Positions 1-12,546 of a DNA stretch of 64,000 nucleotides are shown here, piece after piece (within the stretch, counting starts at the first letter, position 1; each line of letters begins with the position of its first letter). Position numbers and translations under genes: made by a program. The notes beneath the pieces are model-generated. The model was not told the origin of the DNA and ran no database searches. It saw only the letters and a program-made list of their open reading frames with translations. Source of the DNA: Diadema setosum (Eukaryota > Echinodermata > Echinoidea > Diadematoida > Diadematidae); assembly GCA_033980235.1 (NCBI GenBank), contig CM067067.1:1550001-1614000 (forward strand). The letters run 5' to 3'.

Positions 1-105
1 TGACCGTGTGTAACCGCTCTGAATGTATTATCCTTGTCAACAATTCAGTGCACAAAATGATGAACTACAGTATGTAAGCAGAAGGAGTGTTGTAATGCTA
101 GCCAT

Positions 106-198
106 TTAACCCATTGAGGACGAGTCCCGAGTGTACTCGGGCAGGTGTATATGGGAAATGCGTGTTTTAGTAAAATCAGTCCTTCCTCTGCTGGTTAA
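106..198. mobile_element. piggyBac-like MITE, TTAA-flanked
   Basis: The element is bounded by TTAA at 106-109 and 195-198. The left end reads CCCATTGAGGACGAG after TTAA. The right end (CCTCTGCTGG before TTAA) is a degenerate inverted copy. A better preserved relative is at 49304-49402. TTAA duplication with CCC...GGG ends is the piggyBac pattern. There is no coding capacity. Confidence 0.6.
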
Positions 199-1572
199 AG
201 GTGGTCAGTGATGGTCACTTTTCAAAAGAGGGAACAAAGCCTTTTGTGTGAAGGATATTGGTCTGGTATTGAGTCTGGACATTGAGTAAAGGTTGTGCCA
301 ATACAGCCATGGAGCTGTGTACAATGAGTGTTGCAAAAGAAGCTGGAATTTGCCATTTGTCCTTCAGATGAACTACAATGCAAAGAACGGCAATTTTAAG
401 TAAAAAAAAAAATACGAAAAAATATCCACACTGACAAACTTATATCACTTACAATGACAACTAAACTTACACTTTCTTTAAAAGATGTGAATAAACTATT
501 AAAGCACAGCAAAGCAGTGTTAGTTTTATGAAAGAGTAAAAAAAATAGTGATGTCTCTACCAAAATGGTGTTGAACACAAACAACCAATATTGTAGTCTA
601 CAACATTACAATACAGAGAGTGCTTTAGAGTCATGATACATTGTAGGCCATTCAGAAGAAATTTGTCTATTAAAAGAAGAAAGATAGAAACATATGAATC
701 AAAGCTATTTTTTTCTCCCTAGCATAATGCATAATGTGTGACCACAATCATGTTACGTTTAAATTGCTCCTGGGTATTGTGCACTCTTATGATTAGCACG
801 AGGGCAAATCCTCTCTACACACATTTTCTGTTTTTTCCCCCATTGATCATTTCCATCAGCCAAGAGAAGCACAGCATGGACATGAATAAATCAGTCATAT
901 GAAGCGTTCAATCTTTATGACCACGCTCATATTTGAAACATGAGAAGACAATCACCTCACCTTTGATAACTCGCATAGTCATAACGCTCTGGATAGCATA
1001 ACTCACATGCTACAGTGCCCGTAATGATACAATGTTTGGGTTTTCTATGAGCATTTTGTCCATGCATCATGTTACTCATGTTGGGCTTGTAATAGCAATT
1101 AGGCATAGTATGTCTGTATGAAGAGTGAAGCTACAGAGAGAAGAAAGTACCTAAGACTAACACTACGACTAACACTAAAGCAGAAAAAATGATACGATTA
1201 TTCATTCGATACATATCTAGCTGAGTAAAACTGCATCACATCAAATTTACTGACAGGTTTAATAGCACAGGAACTGTCAGCCCAAACATTTTCAGACATA
1301 CTTTCTGAGTAGCCCTGATACTCACATTTTTGGTACAGTACTTGTACACTGTAGTTTCAAAGAGAGATATTGCTGGAACAATTTTCTTGCACTAAAAACA
1401 GAAAGCCATGAAAAATTGGGATGATGATCTAGTTCTGCTCTACATGACTGCAATCTAATAAACTTTAGTGAAATGTGGAAATTTGTATAAGACTCAATAC
1501 AAAATAATTGCAGAATAGCCATTTAATATAAAACAGATGTCATGGCCTTTACAACACATGACCACAGCAGCT

Positions 1573-2082
1573 TTAACTCTTTATGTGCCATGGTGTAAAT
1601 CCCCTGTGTGCCACATTATTCAGAGATAGGAGTGTAAGTCATGATTTGGGAAAAAGCCCTGTTTTACAAATCTATGCAATAATCATAATTTCTGTTACCC
1701 TTGGCATATAGCGAACAAAGATATAGAGAAAAGGCAAACCATTGCTTTGATGTAAATTCTTTTGACAAATCTATGATTATTTCTCTTTCAAATGACCAGT
1801 ACCTACATCATTCCAGGGGCATTACTTTTGCCCACAAAACAGTGATAGAAACTTAGAATTTACTCACAACTCCAGTTATACACACTTACTTGATAGTCAT
1901 TCACCACATAAAAAGCAAGCTACATGCAACAGGAATGGAATCACAAAAAACGCTTTCATTGTACTGTTGCATTTGGCAGTTTATCAATCAGTTTGGGCGG
2001 GTTTGTGCGTTTGAGCAGAATATGCAAAGTTGACACACCATCGACTGAGTCGGATGTGCGAACATGGCACATAGAGAGTTAA
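1573..2082. mobile_element. TTAA-flanked inverted-repeat element, about 510 bp
   Basis: Left end TTAACTCTTTATGTGCCATG and right end CATGGCACATAGAGAGTTAA form inverted repeats that include TTAA. The interior has no ORF. A reversed, truncated relative lies at about 44500-44690, next to the LTR retrotransposon. They share the blocks GCTTTGATGTAAATT and TTTCAAATGACCAGTA once one copy is reverse-complemented. The TTAA boundary suggests a piggyBac-like non-autonomous element. Confidence 0.6.
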
Positions 2083-3054
2083 TAGAGAAGTTGTTGTTTA
2101 CAGGACAGGACATAGCACTGTCTCTTTCAGTTTACTGTTATCTAACAAATCATAATTACCTTTTTAGAGACATTATCTTAGGAAATTATCTAACAAGATA
2201 TAACCTTCAATGTTGCTAGTGATCTTTTCAATGTCCGTGGTTGTCCATTCATAGATCATGGAACCGTACCTGTAATTTAATTTCCTGATTACATCAACAT
2301 GTCCATCACTCTGTTAGTCCTGCCAGATATCCAATCAATTAGCATAAAGAACATGAGACATCAACCAGGTGTCAACAAAATCTACTCAAATCCTTTCACT
2401 GCCTTTTACAGCCTCAAGTTCATAAATTGAACTGAGCAAAATGACACACAGTTTGCCCTCTCCACCAGGGAGAGAAAGAAAGGGTTGTGACTAATTTCAG
2501 AGGGGAATGAAAATAAACAATGTTATCACAGAAAATATGAAACAAGCAGAAGGTTTTTGATGACTGCAAAGCAGGAAAGTCATCTAACATGCTAGATCCT
2601 AGATGTACTACAAACAAACAGTCTTGGGAATGTAATAATGATATTACTTGGCTCGCATTCTTCATATTGTCTAATATGAGTAAACATTGGCTTTGCAGAG
2701 TACTACAGTACCAGACTCCTAAACATGAGTTTATTATGTCAAGGTCAATATGAACTTTGGATCTCATAGAACTGTGTGGTATGGACACGCACTGGCTGGC
2801 CTTTTCAATAGAAGTCAATGTACTACACAGTACCAACCCTCACACTGCAACAGAACACTGTCATCCCAGTCATACTAGACTCCCTGTCAAGTCAATTTTA
2901 CATGTCTTTATCATTTCTTCTATATGAAGACAGCATAATTAAAAAAGAGCAGACTGGTAATTAAGGCTACTTGGCTTTCCTTCCATGACCTTTTGAACGT
3001 CTTTCCTGTAAGACTCTGAAATCTCCATACACACTGTATACCAACCAGGGGTCT

Positions 3055-3853
3055 TCAAATTCATGAAAATTTTCATGAATTTGAATAACAAAGCAGTACC
3101 CGCTGCATGCTATAAGGACTAGAACCAACACTTGCTGTCGGGCGAAAGCTCGGTGGTCTAGTGGAGATGACGCCTGTCCGGTGATCAGGAGGTCGTAGGT
3201 TCGAATCCTGCTCGAGTATGTACGCCCATGATTTTTTTATCATGGCTACTACTAAAACACTGATCAATTCAGAGCTTATTTACGTCGATGTAGGGCAATT
3301 TGTCAATCAGTTGCAATGAAAACATCTCGACGGAAGAAATTTTCATGAATTTGAATAACAAAGCAGTACCCGCTGCATGCTATAAGGACTAGAACCAACA
3401 CTTGCTGTCGGGCGAAAGCTCGGTGGTCTAGTGGAGATGACGCCTGTCCGGTGATCAGGAGGTTGTAGGTTCGAATCCTGCTCGAGTATGTACGCTCATG
3501 ATTTTTTATCATGGCTACTACTAAAACACTGATCAATTCAGTGCTTATTTACGTCGATGTAGGGCAATTTGTCAATCAGTTGCAATGAAAACATCTCGAC
3601 GGAAGAAATTTTCATGAATTTTAATAAAAAAGCAGTACCCGCTGCATGCTATAAGGACTAGAACCAACACTTGCTGTCGGGCGAAAGCTCGGTGGTCTAG
3701 TGGAGATGACGCCTGTCCGGTGATCAGGAGGTCGTAGGTTCGAATTCTGCTCGAGTATGTACGCCCATGATTTTTTATCATGGCTACTACTATAACACTG
3801 ATCAATTCAGTGCTTATTTACGTCGATGTAGGGCAATTTGTCAATCAGTTGCA
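3055..3853 (+). repeat. Tandem trimer of a tRNA-derived SINE
   Basis: Three nearly identical units of about 269 bp stand head to tail, with equivalent points at 3067, 3337 and 3606. Each has a pol III A box (GGTGGTCTAGTGGAG) and a B box (GGTTCGAATCC, or GGTTCGAATTC in unit 3) in tRNA-like spacing. The anticodon arm is degenerate, so this is not a functional tRNA. The 12-mer AACCAGGGGTCT stands on both sides (3043-3054 and 3854-3865) and looks like a single target-site duplication around the whole array. Confidence 0.75.
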
Positions 3854-3865
3854 AACCAGGGGTCT

Positions 3866-4092
3866 GTTTCATGAAAGTGTTATACGAGACTTTTCGCTCA
3901 TAAGAAACACTAACGAGAGACTTCATCAAATGATTTTACTTCTCTTTGTAAGTCTCTCATAGCTACTATAGCTCATTGAAATAATTGAAAATAATGGTCC
4001 TACACTACAATACATGTATGACTATGAGCAACTTTGGCCATTATGAGATTTTATGTAAAGACTTTTATGTGATGACTTCATGAAACGGACCC
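3866..4092. mobile_element. MITE with GTTTCATGAA inverted ends
   Basis: GTTTCATGAAAGT near 3866 is matched by the inverted ACTTCATGAAAC ending near 4092, each next to a GGGTC/GACCC block. The GGGGTCT part of the left end falls in the duplication flanking the SINE trimer. This suggests the SINE unit landed in the left terminus of this MITE. There is no ORF. The superfamily is not certain. Confidence 0.5.
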
Positions 4093-4229
4093 AAGGCCTT
4101 GGCAGGCAAGTGCTTTTACTCTTGCTCCAGCCATACCTGGGTAGTTCACTATAGCACCTACAATCAATCTACACAGTATGTCATGACATATAATGTGCAA
4201 AATTTACCCTTGACAGAGAAGATGATGTA

Positions 4230-4416
4230 CAGTGCACTCCCGTGACAATGAATACAGTTATAACGAAATTCTGGCTACGACGAAAATAAAAATTCGGGCC
4301 ATAACATTATCCACTTTATGTATTTCTATTGTCTATTTGTACTGTTCTAAAGAAATTTCGATATAACGAAAGAAAACTGCCGGTCCTGAGGACTTCGTTA
4401 TAACGGGAGTCCACTG
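4230..4416. mobile_element. pogo/Tigger-like MITE, 187 bp
   Basis: Left end CAGTGCACTCCCGT and right end ACGGGAGTCCACTG are inverted repeats, flanked by TA on both sides (4228-4229 and 4417-4418). Inner blocks ATAACGAAAT and TTCGTTATAACG extend the inverted repeat. CAGTG...CCCGTTATAACGAA ends with TA duplication are typical of pogo/Tigger-type Tc1-mariner MITEs. It is non-coding. Confidence 0.75.
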
Positions 4417-4551
4417 TACTTGCAGTGTCATTTCCGAAGACTTGCATTTTAAGATATACATGTAACAGAAAATATGCTAGCTAATCAGTACTAAACATTG
4501 ATGTACAAAAGAGTATTACAAAGATAGCAGGGGAATCAGATGGCAAGGTAA

Positions 4552-4853
4552 TTATGTGTTATTTAGTTTGTCAAAAGATCTGTTGAGTTTCAAAACAAGT
4601 ATTGATGGCTTAATATTATGACAGATTTCACATCCTTGTAGGGATATTACATCTATATCTCCCATACCAGTCAATTCCTTTGTTACAATTTCATTCACAT
4701 GTTCTGTTTTCATAATACACATGTATGCTTCAAGTTTTTCTCTGGCTGTTCGAAAGCATTGATCTCTCACTACCACTCTCAGGAAGTGATACCCAGCAAC
4801 AACACGACGACAATGATCTGATGCTTCCATGAAAAGACAACCGTCACAGATTC
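4552..4853 (-). CDS. Unidentified open frame or possible exon
   Basis: I do not recognise this protein. On the minus strand a reading frame opens just after a plausible acceptor (GTATCAG|GAATC) and runs about 100 codons to a stop at 4552-4554. It is rich in Cys, including ICDGC near its start and CEIC near its end, and has a mixed helical composition (for example FRTAREKLEAYMC). The spaced CxxC pairs could bind metal, but no family motif is clear. The first complete codon is phase-compatible with the donor of ADAM10 exon 3, yet the sequence does not resemble ADAM10 prodomain. It may be a chance frame, an old repeat-derived frame or an exon of another gene. Confidence 0.25.
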
Positions 4854-5308
4854 CTGATACTCACACTGCGAGACAAGCTATGTGATTTCCTCTTAAATAC
4901 AATTTAATGGTGTAAACAGCCGGATGGGACTGCACGGACTTTAGCCTGAAAACTAAGCTCAGTCCTGTTTGGCAGTAGATAAAGTAACTGAACCCTTTAC
5001 AGAGGGTTCTCAGGAAATGCTGAATGTTAAAGCCACAAGAATTGACGTCTTTGGCTCAGCGGTCGCACTGACCTTAGAGAGAAACTAAATATTGAAGGTA
5101 GCAAATATTCTAGGGATCAGAGGCCTGAAAATCGGCTCTAGGCAACTAAGTACTGTGTCAATAAAGAATGCTAATAGAAGCATTGCCTATTATTACAATG
5201 TAAGCAGTATTTTTAGAAAATATACAAAAGTAAAGAAAACAGACAATACAGGTAAATCATACACACAGAGAAGCATCAAAATGCTCTCCAAAGCATCTTT
5301 CTACTTCC

Positions 5309-5403
5309 CTCCCCCCCCCCCCAAAAAAAAACTACCCCCCCCCAAAAAAAAAACTACCACAAACAAACAAACAAACAAACAAACAAACAAACAAACAAAC
5401 AAA
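5309..5403. repeat. C/A homopolymer runs and (AAAC)n
   Basis: Runs of C and A are followed by about ten AAAC units (5361-5403). Low complexity; any frame through it is an artefact. Confidence 0.9.
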
Positions 5404-5700
5404 CCTTGAGAGGGCAAAAACCTCTGCTTAGGACATATGGCTGCTACAAGGACATATGGCTACAAAAGACATTATGGCAACTAATGCCATAGAATTGTAC
5501 AGGCATTCTTGGATCCCAGTCATGATTGGATCACGCCCAAGAACTACAGTCACCTGTTCCTTTTATAACAACAGACCTCGCCTACATGTTGTAGGTGTTT
5601 CAGCAAATCTGTTCACATTTTCCTACAAACAGAATTATCAGACAAACAGTCAGAAATTGGCAACCTACATAATCTCCTTGGCGAGGGTCAAAAAAAAAAC

Positions 5701-5702
<2 letters not shown>

Positions 5703-5741
<39 letters not shown>
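5703..5741. repeat. (CA)n microsatellite
   Basis: About 19 CA units follow a short A run. Confidence 0.95.
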
Positions 5742-5744
<3 letters not shown>

Positions 5745-6790
5745 AACAAAATCAGAAATAATAACAGAATTTTTAGAAAGAAGAAACATACATACAACCT
5801 GTTTGCATTAGCTGTTATCACAGCTACTAAATGTAATGTTTCCTGAACATGCAGTCTATGATTTCTGCAGAATCATCTTTTGAAGAACATTTATTTGCTT
5901 TTTCAATGAGCAGGGTCCTGACAAGCAAAACTGTTTTGCTCTGTCTCCTTCCACAGACACAAAGTTAGCTTATACAAATGAAGCCCCCTACCTCATCCAA
6001 TGTGCTGCCTGATTTATCTCAGAATGGAAGAAAATGAAATGACATAAATTGACATGAAGTAGGGCTATCCCTGGGTCACGGTGGGATGATCGAAGGCTGG
6101 TTTTAAAACTGTAGCAATTATGTGTGACTTTTTGAGTGAGTACAAAGCCTGCACACAGAGCCAAGTTTCACAAATAACTTACTAGTATTAGTTTGAAAGA
6201 AATACTTGTGACAGTTTCAGACAGAAGTATTTGATACATTTTCAGGTGTTAAAAGGAAACATCCCTGTAGAATTACAATAGTCTAGTTTTATGCTTTTTG
6301 TGGCATTTTGTCCCTAAATGCCTTGTGTCAAGCCTGTGACATGGTTCCTTCAATCAATCAAATAAAAAAAGATAGAAATTGTACTGACAAGCACAGCTGA
6401 TAATAGGGCAAACTAAGCCAAAATATTATCTAATGGCATTGAACACTTGGTTGTTTGCTAACACACAAATTATCATCAAAACATAAAATTCTCCTCATCC
6501 ATACTCTTTGTGTCCTAGGAAGTCTGAGTTATGTTTTAATTTCTTTTTGCGTAATGGCCATATGGCAAATGGTGTGGTGGAGTGGAACGCATCACAAAAT
6601 GGGAATTACCCTCAAATATAACGCCTGAAGTAAATGCAATTCCAAACCCCTCCCCCCCCCCCCCCCCCCCCCCAACTGTGTAAACTGGCTTTATCACCTG
6701 TATGCAGAGCACAGGGAAATAACTAGCAAATGACAATGAAGTGTTCCTGTTTCAAATCCAAAGATGGCACCTTTCTCAATCGAAGCCATT

Positions 6791-7199
6791 AGGTGCATTC
6801 ACGTTGATGGTTAAATACTGCAGTATTTCACACTGTCAACACAAAGACACCATAAAATACACTGTAAAACACTTCAAATAGAATGGTATTTCGGTTGCTT
6901 ATTCAAACTACAGGCAAAACAGGTCATGCAAGATCTGAGTATGAATCTGTCCCGAAATACCCAGGATTGTACAGTAGTGTATGGGCCTATTTCTTGGGCC
7001 CTGACACACTTCATATCTTTTCCCACTAGAGATATGGGCATGCACAATGCTTGCCAGAAATACCACAGTATTTTCTGAAAGAGAACGGTATCACGTGAAC
7101 TAATGCAGTATTTCTTACCATGGTACTATGCCGATGAGAACCATGCTAATGAATAACCTTGGTATTAAATACCTTGTTAATTCTATAGTGAATGCACCC
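6791..7199. mobile_element. MITE with GGGTGCATTCAC-type ends, 409 bp
   Basis: Left end AGGTGCATTCAC and right end GTGAATGCACCC are inverted. ATT flanks both sides (6788-6790 and 7200-7202), giving a 3-bp duplication. The 412-bp element at 15132-15543 has similar ends and also a 3-bp flank repeat. The 3-bp duplication suggests PIF/Harbinger, but this is inference. No ORF. Confidence 0.6.
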
Positions 7200-8239
7200 A
7201 TTGATGGGCAATGAGGGATAATTTTAATAATAAATGCCTATCACATCAGAGGACAATTCTATATGTTTGATAGGTGGATTCAAAACAAATTTCAGCACAA
7301 CTGGTTCACATGTGACATCCGTATTGCCTCCTGACAACACGTTTAGCGACAGAACTTTGAGGACACACGCTTTGGCAGATGATGTAGGAACGCAGCCTTC
7401 CCTGCTAATTGCTAATTTTATGTGCCAGACGTAATTACTGACAGCGCATCTCACTCAGGGTGCAAAATTTTCTATAAACAGCCAATCTGTAAGCATGGTA
7501 AACATTTCCTTGCATGCACATACTCAAACTTCTAATGATACAAGATAATATCAGAATATTAAACAAAATAAAAAAAAATGAAAGGGAACACACTATGAAA
7601 CAGCAGTGTTTTGACTGCTCATTGCTCATTTTATAATCACAATCTTTGTGTGGTTATCACTGTCTGCCTGTAATGGAAGGCTTTTAATTTTTTTTTTTCT
7701 TTTTGGTGTTTTTTAAACCTCATTACTGACAGAAACGTTTGATTTGAAAACAGAAATGTAATATTTCACATTGGTTCAATTACCTTTAGAGACTATACAT
7801 ACAAGGGAAAAAATTGTACAATAAATTTGGCATGGCTTCAGTGAGATTTTGAACAAAATAAGACAACTATTATGGAAATCTGTCATTTAAATGAAAAAAA
7901 AGTCAGCTAACTTGACAGTAAATGGGTGCTTCCAAATAATCATTGGAGTCATAGATCTGATGCCGTTTGCTCCATTTTCCTTGCTGCTTTGTGTGCAAAA
8001 TGTCACTTGTCTTATGTCATATTGTACCTCAGCAAACACCTTTAATATGCTCACAAAAAATCAATGCTCCAGTACTATCTGTCCTCTGAGACAATGCAAG
8101 CTGACTCTTTCATACAAATTGCTCCATATACACCCAAACGAAGCCTGTTAGGATATGTATTAAATGTAAAACTTTGCACTTATATTTAGGATCCCCTTTA
8201 TCAATTCCAGGAAACATTTCAAAGGTCTCCTGACATAAA

Positions 8240-8313
8240 ACTTTGCCTCTCACACATTCAAAGCACCTTGCTGACATTTGCAGATGGGGAAAAAACCAGC
8301 TTTAGTGCTCTAA
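8240..8313. repeat. Dispersed repeat fragment (copy 1)
   Basis: The block from CATTTGCAGATG to TTTAGTGCTCTAAA resembles 22285-22325. It is interrupted here by the MITE that begins at 8315. Related sequence resumes as the fragment at 9422-9571. Confidence 0.4.
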
Positions 8314-8314
8314 A

Positions 8315-8706
8315 TTAAAGGGATCGTATAGTTTTGGTTGAGACCTAATTTCAGGTTTCTAACATTTTTTTGGTGAGATAATGAGAAACCTTTTAAGAAA
8401 TATGAAAGAGCATGTAATTCCATGAGGAATTCAATGTTTATTTGATGAAAATTGGTTTTGAAATGGCTGAGATATCCACAACAGAGCAATTCTAATAAAG
8501 TGTGGGACCCACATTTTATTACGATCGCTTTGTTTTACTTTGTTTTTGGATATTTCAGTCATTCCAAACCCGATTTTCATCAAATAAACTTTGAATTCCT
8601 CTTAAAATGGTATGCTCTATACTATTTCATAAAGTGTTTTCTTGGTATCTCGCAAAAACTTAAAAGCCCAATTCTCATCTCCACCAATACTGTACCATCC
8701 CTTTAA
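8315..8706. mobile_element. Palindromic TTAA-ended MITE (copy 1)
   Basis: The left end begins TTAAAGGGATCGTATAGT and the right end is its inverted counterpart, ending TCCCTTTAA. The arms pair over most of the element; GATGAAAATTGGTTTTGAAA on the left mirrors a TTTTCATC block on the right. Relatives lie at 9572-9962 and 36607-36755. The arrangement is a fold-back MITE with a TTAA border. Confidence 0.7.
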
Positions 8707-9421
8707 AGGTAGGCGATACCTTTTACAGACCTCACAAAATGCAGCAAAACACTAAATATGAACCTCAGGGGACTTGTTTAGGCCACTGCTGAGAAATTTG
8801 GAAGTCAACAGTTATCTACAATTTGAATAATGCACAAAACTCAACTACTCAGTAGTTCTGTGTGTCTGCCAGACTTAAGCCTTTTTGTTGCAGTCTTCTG
8901 TATTTTTTTTTTATCTATAAACACAAATCTAAAAGTATAAGAGCTGATGTAATAACATATAGAGTGTGTCGCAAGAATGTATATAGAAATGTTTGTAAGT
9001 TTTGATGAACTTTCTTCACAAAATATACATGATGGACACACATGCATGGGTCTGCAAAGGTAGCCTAGTAATGTACTGGAATTTACAGTGAGCCCCGAAA
9101 AAAATTCAGTTCAAAATCTAACGGTCAATAAAAATGTACTTAATGTTACCTTCCACTTTCAATACTTTATGGGAGTTTCTATAATGATACTCTCTTCAAC
9201 ATACCACTGTATTTATACAAAGGATTCCCTACCTTTAACTCTTCACTCTCCACTTTTTGCTCTCCATACAGCCCCCATATGTCGCTTCCCTCTTTAATTC
9301 TCCTCTTTCTAGGCTCTTCTTCTGCCAAACAACGATCCGGTTAAGGACTACATACACATGGTGTCACCGCAAATCTTTCTCCCTCATTTACTTCACCATG
9401 CAAACCTTCAAGCAACACATG

Positions 9422-9571
9422 CTCTAAATTAGTTCTAAAATGTGAGCTAGGGATAAAAATAACCAACATGAAAATGCTAATCAGAATATCAATCAATGTT
9501 AAGTATTGTTAGATATAATGTACTTAACAATAGTTTCATTAAAAACCAATTCTACGATAAACCCTGATGGT
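9422..9571. repeat. Dispersed repeat fragment (copy 2)
   Basis: Shares TTCTAAAATGTGAGCTAGG and AATGTTAAGTATTGTTA with 22300-22470. Ends where the MITE at 9572 begins. Confidence 0.45.
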
Positions 9572-9962
9572 TTAAAGGGACTGTACAGTACTGGTTGAGG
9601 TAAGGATGCATGTTTTGAACATTCCTAAGTGAGATAATGAAAAGCCTCTTATGAAATATGAAAGAGCATGTAATTTTAAGAAGGATTCAACGTTTATTTG
9701 ATGAAAATTGGTTTTCAAATGGCTGAGATAACCAAAAAAAGTGCTAATAATAAAAGGCGACATGCCCCAACTTTATTAGTATCTCTTTGTTTCACCTTGT
9801 TTTTGGATATCTCAGCCATTTCAAAATCGATTTTCATCGAATAAACTTTTGATACCCCTTAGAACTGCATGCTCTTTGACATCTCATAGAGTGGTTTCTG
9901 AATATCTCACAAAACGTTTAAGCTAAATCTTCACCTCGACCAGAACTGTACACACCCTTTAA
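9572..9962. mobile_element. Palindromic TTAA-ended MITE (copy 2)
   Basis: TTAAAGGGACTGTACAGTAC at the left is matched by the inverted right end ACTGTACACACCCTTTAA. Internal blocks (GTGAGATAATGA, GAAATATGAAAGAGCATG) match the copies at 8315 and 36607. Non-coding. Confidence 0.7.
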
Positions 9963-10081
9963 CTTAATGAGAAAATGAGTAATATCTCCTTATATTTGCG
10001 GCTTTAATGCAAAATCTTTGTATAGTGAGATGTTTTGTACTACAACTGAACTATATGCATTCAAATGTGAAAATTCAAACC

Positions 10082-10128
10082 TTTTTTGTTTTTGTTTTTG
10101 TTTTTGTTTTTTTGTTTTTTTGTTTTTC
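10082..10128. repeat. (TTTTTG)n low-complexity tract
   Basis: T-rich repeat with regular G. No other content seen. Confidence 0.9.
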
Positions 10129-10394
10129 AGAGGCAACTGTGTACCATTTATTGAAATACTGCTCATCATCATATTCTCATAAATGTGTCCTATTAGGGAA
10201 AAGGTGATTCACCACAGTTCTCCATCACCCGTACAACCTGCCAGCTTTTTCATGGAAAGATAGCAATGTTTGGAATGTTATTCCAAGTAACCCATGATAT
10301 CATTGGTCAATGAGATGTTTGAAAAGACAACAAAAACATGTCTAACAATGTCCAATAGTTAAAAGATAACATGTTTTCAGAATGTCAAGAAACT

Positions 10395-10515
10395 ACATTT
10401 GTAATTATCAATGAATAGAGATTATCTACTAAATCCCCCTTAATCCATGTTGTGTCAACATGGCCTTCCCGCTGGAATGAAGCATGTTGCTTTACCTCAG
10501 TGGGCTCGCTAACTT
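10395..10515. repeat. Dispersed repeat fragment
   Basis: Resembles 22135-22275: shared blocks are TCAATGAATAGAGATTA / TCAATGAATAGGGATTA and GAAGCATGTTGCT / GAGGCATGTTGCT. No coding function seen. Confidence 0.45.
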
Positions 10516-10837
10516 CACAACGAGGTTAGTTTGGTCGATGGATGCTGATGAAAAAGCTAGCTATAAGTGAAGCTACATTTTGTATGTGCCTGGGCACATA
10601 AAGGTTTGTGTACAATGTATGTATCTTTGGGTATTCAAGTGTTGGACCAGTGTTAGCGCACATCAAACTGCATGCATGGGGCAATCTCAATATCTCTATG
10701 TAAGCACAAAGGTCCATTGATACTTACCAAGGGTGCAACAGGTTTCCATTTTTTTTTTTTTTTTGTTGGGGGGGGGGGGTATTAAGCACAGGAAGGGAAT
10801 GAAATAAAACTTCAGATGCTTCCTCATTCATCTATCA

Positions 10838-11288
10838 GGGTGTTCAGATGCAAAAAAAAAAAAAAAAATTACACTAGAACAGTATACCTACACCAAAACA
10901 TATAGCTACACTCTAATGATCAATTTATATGTCTGAACGCTAACGAAACAATGTACAACAAAACAATGTACAATGTATAGCGAAATGATGGTCAGAGCAA
11001 TGTTTCAAACTAGAACTGAATAACGAATCAGCATTCCATTGTGTCCATTGTGCGTCTGAACGTATGGTGACCATAGAACGGAATAACTGGGGAGAGCGCA
11101 CGAAAGGTGACCCCATAGCTGTCACTCATGACCATAACAGCATGAGCAGTGGGAAACTGCACATCTATACAACGTTTTCCAAAACGGTCGAGATTAACCT
11201 CTGTACAATCTGTAGGTTATACAATGATTCTTTATACGCTGTTTCTTTCTCGAGCTTTGGTATAAACTGGCTTGCGTCTGAACAGGGG
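10838..11288. mobile_element. MITE with GTTCAGAYGC inverted ends
   Basis: GGGTGTTCAGATGCAA at the left is matched by the inverted GCGTCTGAACAGGGGG at the right. GTCTGAACG recurs internally at about 10931 and 11052 as possible subterminal repeats. No clear target duplication was read. Confidence 0.45.
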
Positions 11289-12546
11289 GTATACCAGAAA
11301 TCATATCCCATGTTGCAACATAATCTGTGTCTCACAGGAGAGCAATACCCAGCCGACATCCTGGAAAGTTGCATTCTTCTTTTCTGCAAAGTCCACCATG
11401 ATGGTCATGATATCAAATCGCTGGTGTTTATCTTAAATTCAAGACACTTAATATTCTGTGTGCTTTGAGTGTTGATTAGCACAGAAAACCCCATAGCATT
11501 GTACGCACTGTCCAAAGTCCCTGGTATAGAAAGGGTTAAGTCATATGCCATGCTGTTTGCCAGTTTTGTTGTTGTTGTTGTTGGAAATATATCAATATGA
11601 AATATAGAATTTGAACTACAAAACAAAAAGAACTTACAAAGCCATGACAATGTCTTCTACAGTATTCTTCCCAATAATCATTACACTACATCCTTACAGA
11701 ATTCTCTGTGTACCTCTGAAAATTCAATAAGATGCATGCATCTCTAGTATACCTATACAAAGAGCAAAAAAATAAAAAAACACAAACAAACAAACAAACT
11801 AATACATGTGGGGAGAAATTGAGATATTTTCCCATCCACGACTTGTGTAAGCCTTACATGCACCTCACAGAGAGGAAAAAGTAACCAAGACTGAATTTTT
11901 ATTAGATTGCACACAGAATTGCCCCGGGGAAGTAAAGTGCTAAGGATATTAAATCTGTGATTCTTTCCTATCTCAGATGGACAGAAATCCCATACTCCTT
12001 TGACAGGAGAGAAGCAATATACAGTGAGTGTAGTACTCCTGCCATTTGGGATGAACCGTGCACTATTTGTCATGCAGTGATATCTTTCCATCTCATTTAT
12101 ATATTCCCCCGCATTGTATTTTACACCTCATGTCATTTAAAGGATAATGCTACTGCTATCATGATTTGGATATAGCAATATAGTGTAAGATGTCACCAAT
12201 ATTGTGACAACCTTTTACAACTACTTGTTGTACTTTCTTGTGAAATATAAAAAGAAATGTGTTTGGGGCATGACTTCAAAAGAATGAACTTATTTTTCAA
12301 AAAAAAAAATTACACTTCTTGATATGTTCATGCACTGCTGTCGTGAACTACTTTGTAATTGTGTCATTATTCTGGTATCTTTACACTGTTTTCTATTGTG
12401 TAATCTGTAAATATTTTATTTATTACATGCATATTTGGCATAACCATTGATGTAAATACTGTGTTTGTACTGCACTTGTCAATAAAGCACAAATTTGTAT
12501 TTTTAAATCAGGGGATGAATTTGAAACTTTGATCCTAAAACTTGAA

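Noticed and set aside
6536..6736. Minus-strand frame with VIFEG as candidate ADAM10 exon 4
   Set aside because: Phase fits, but only FEG matches. No HG motif precedes it, a stop follows after 29 codons, and no donor is present.
12395..12510. AATAAA-containing 3' UTR-like sequence on the plus strand
   Set aside because: It lies within intron 3, with no coding exon on that strand nearby. AATAAA is frequent in AT-rich DNA.
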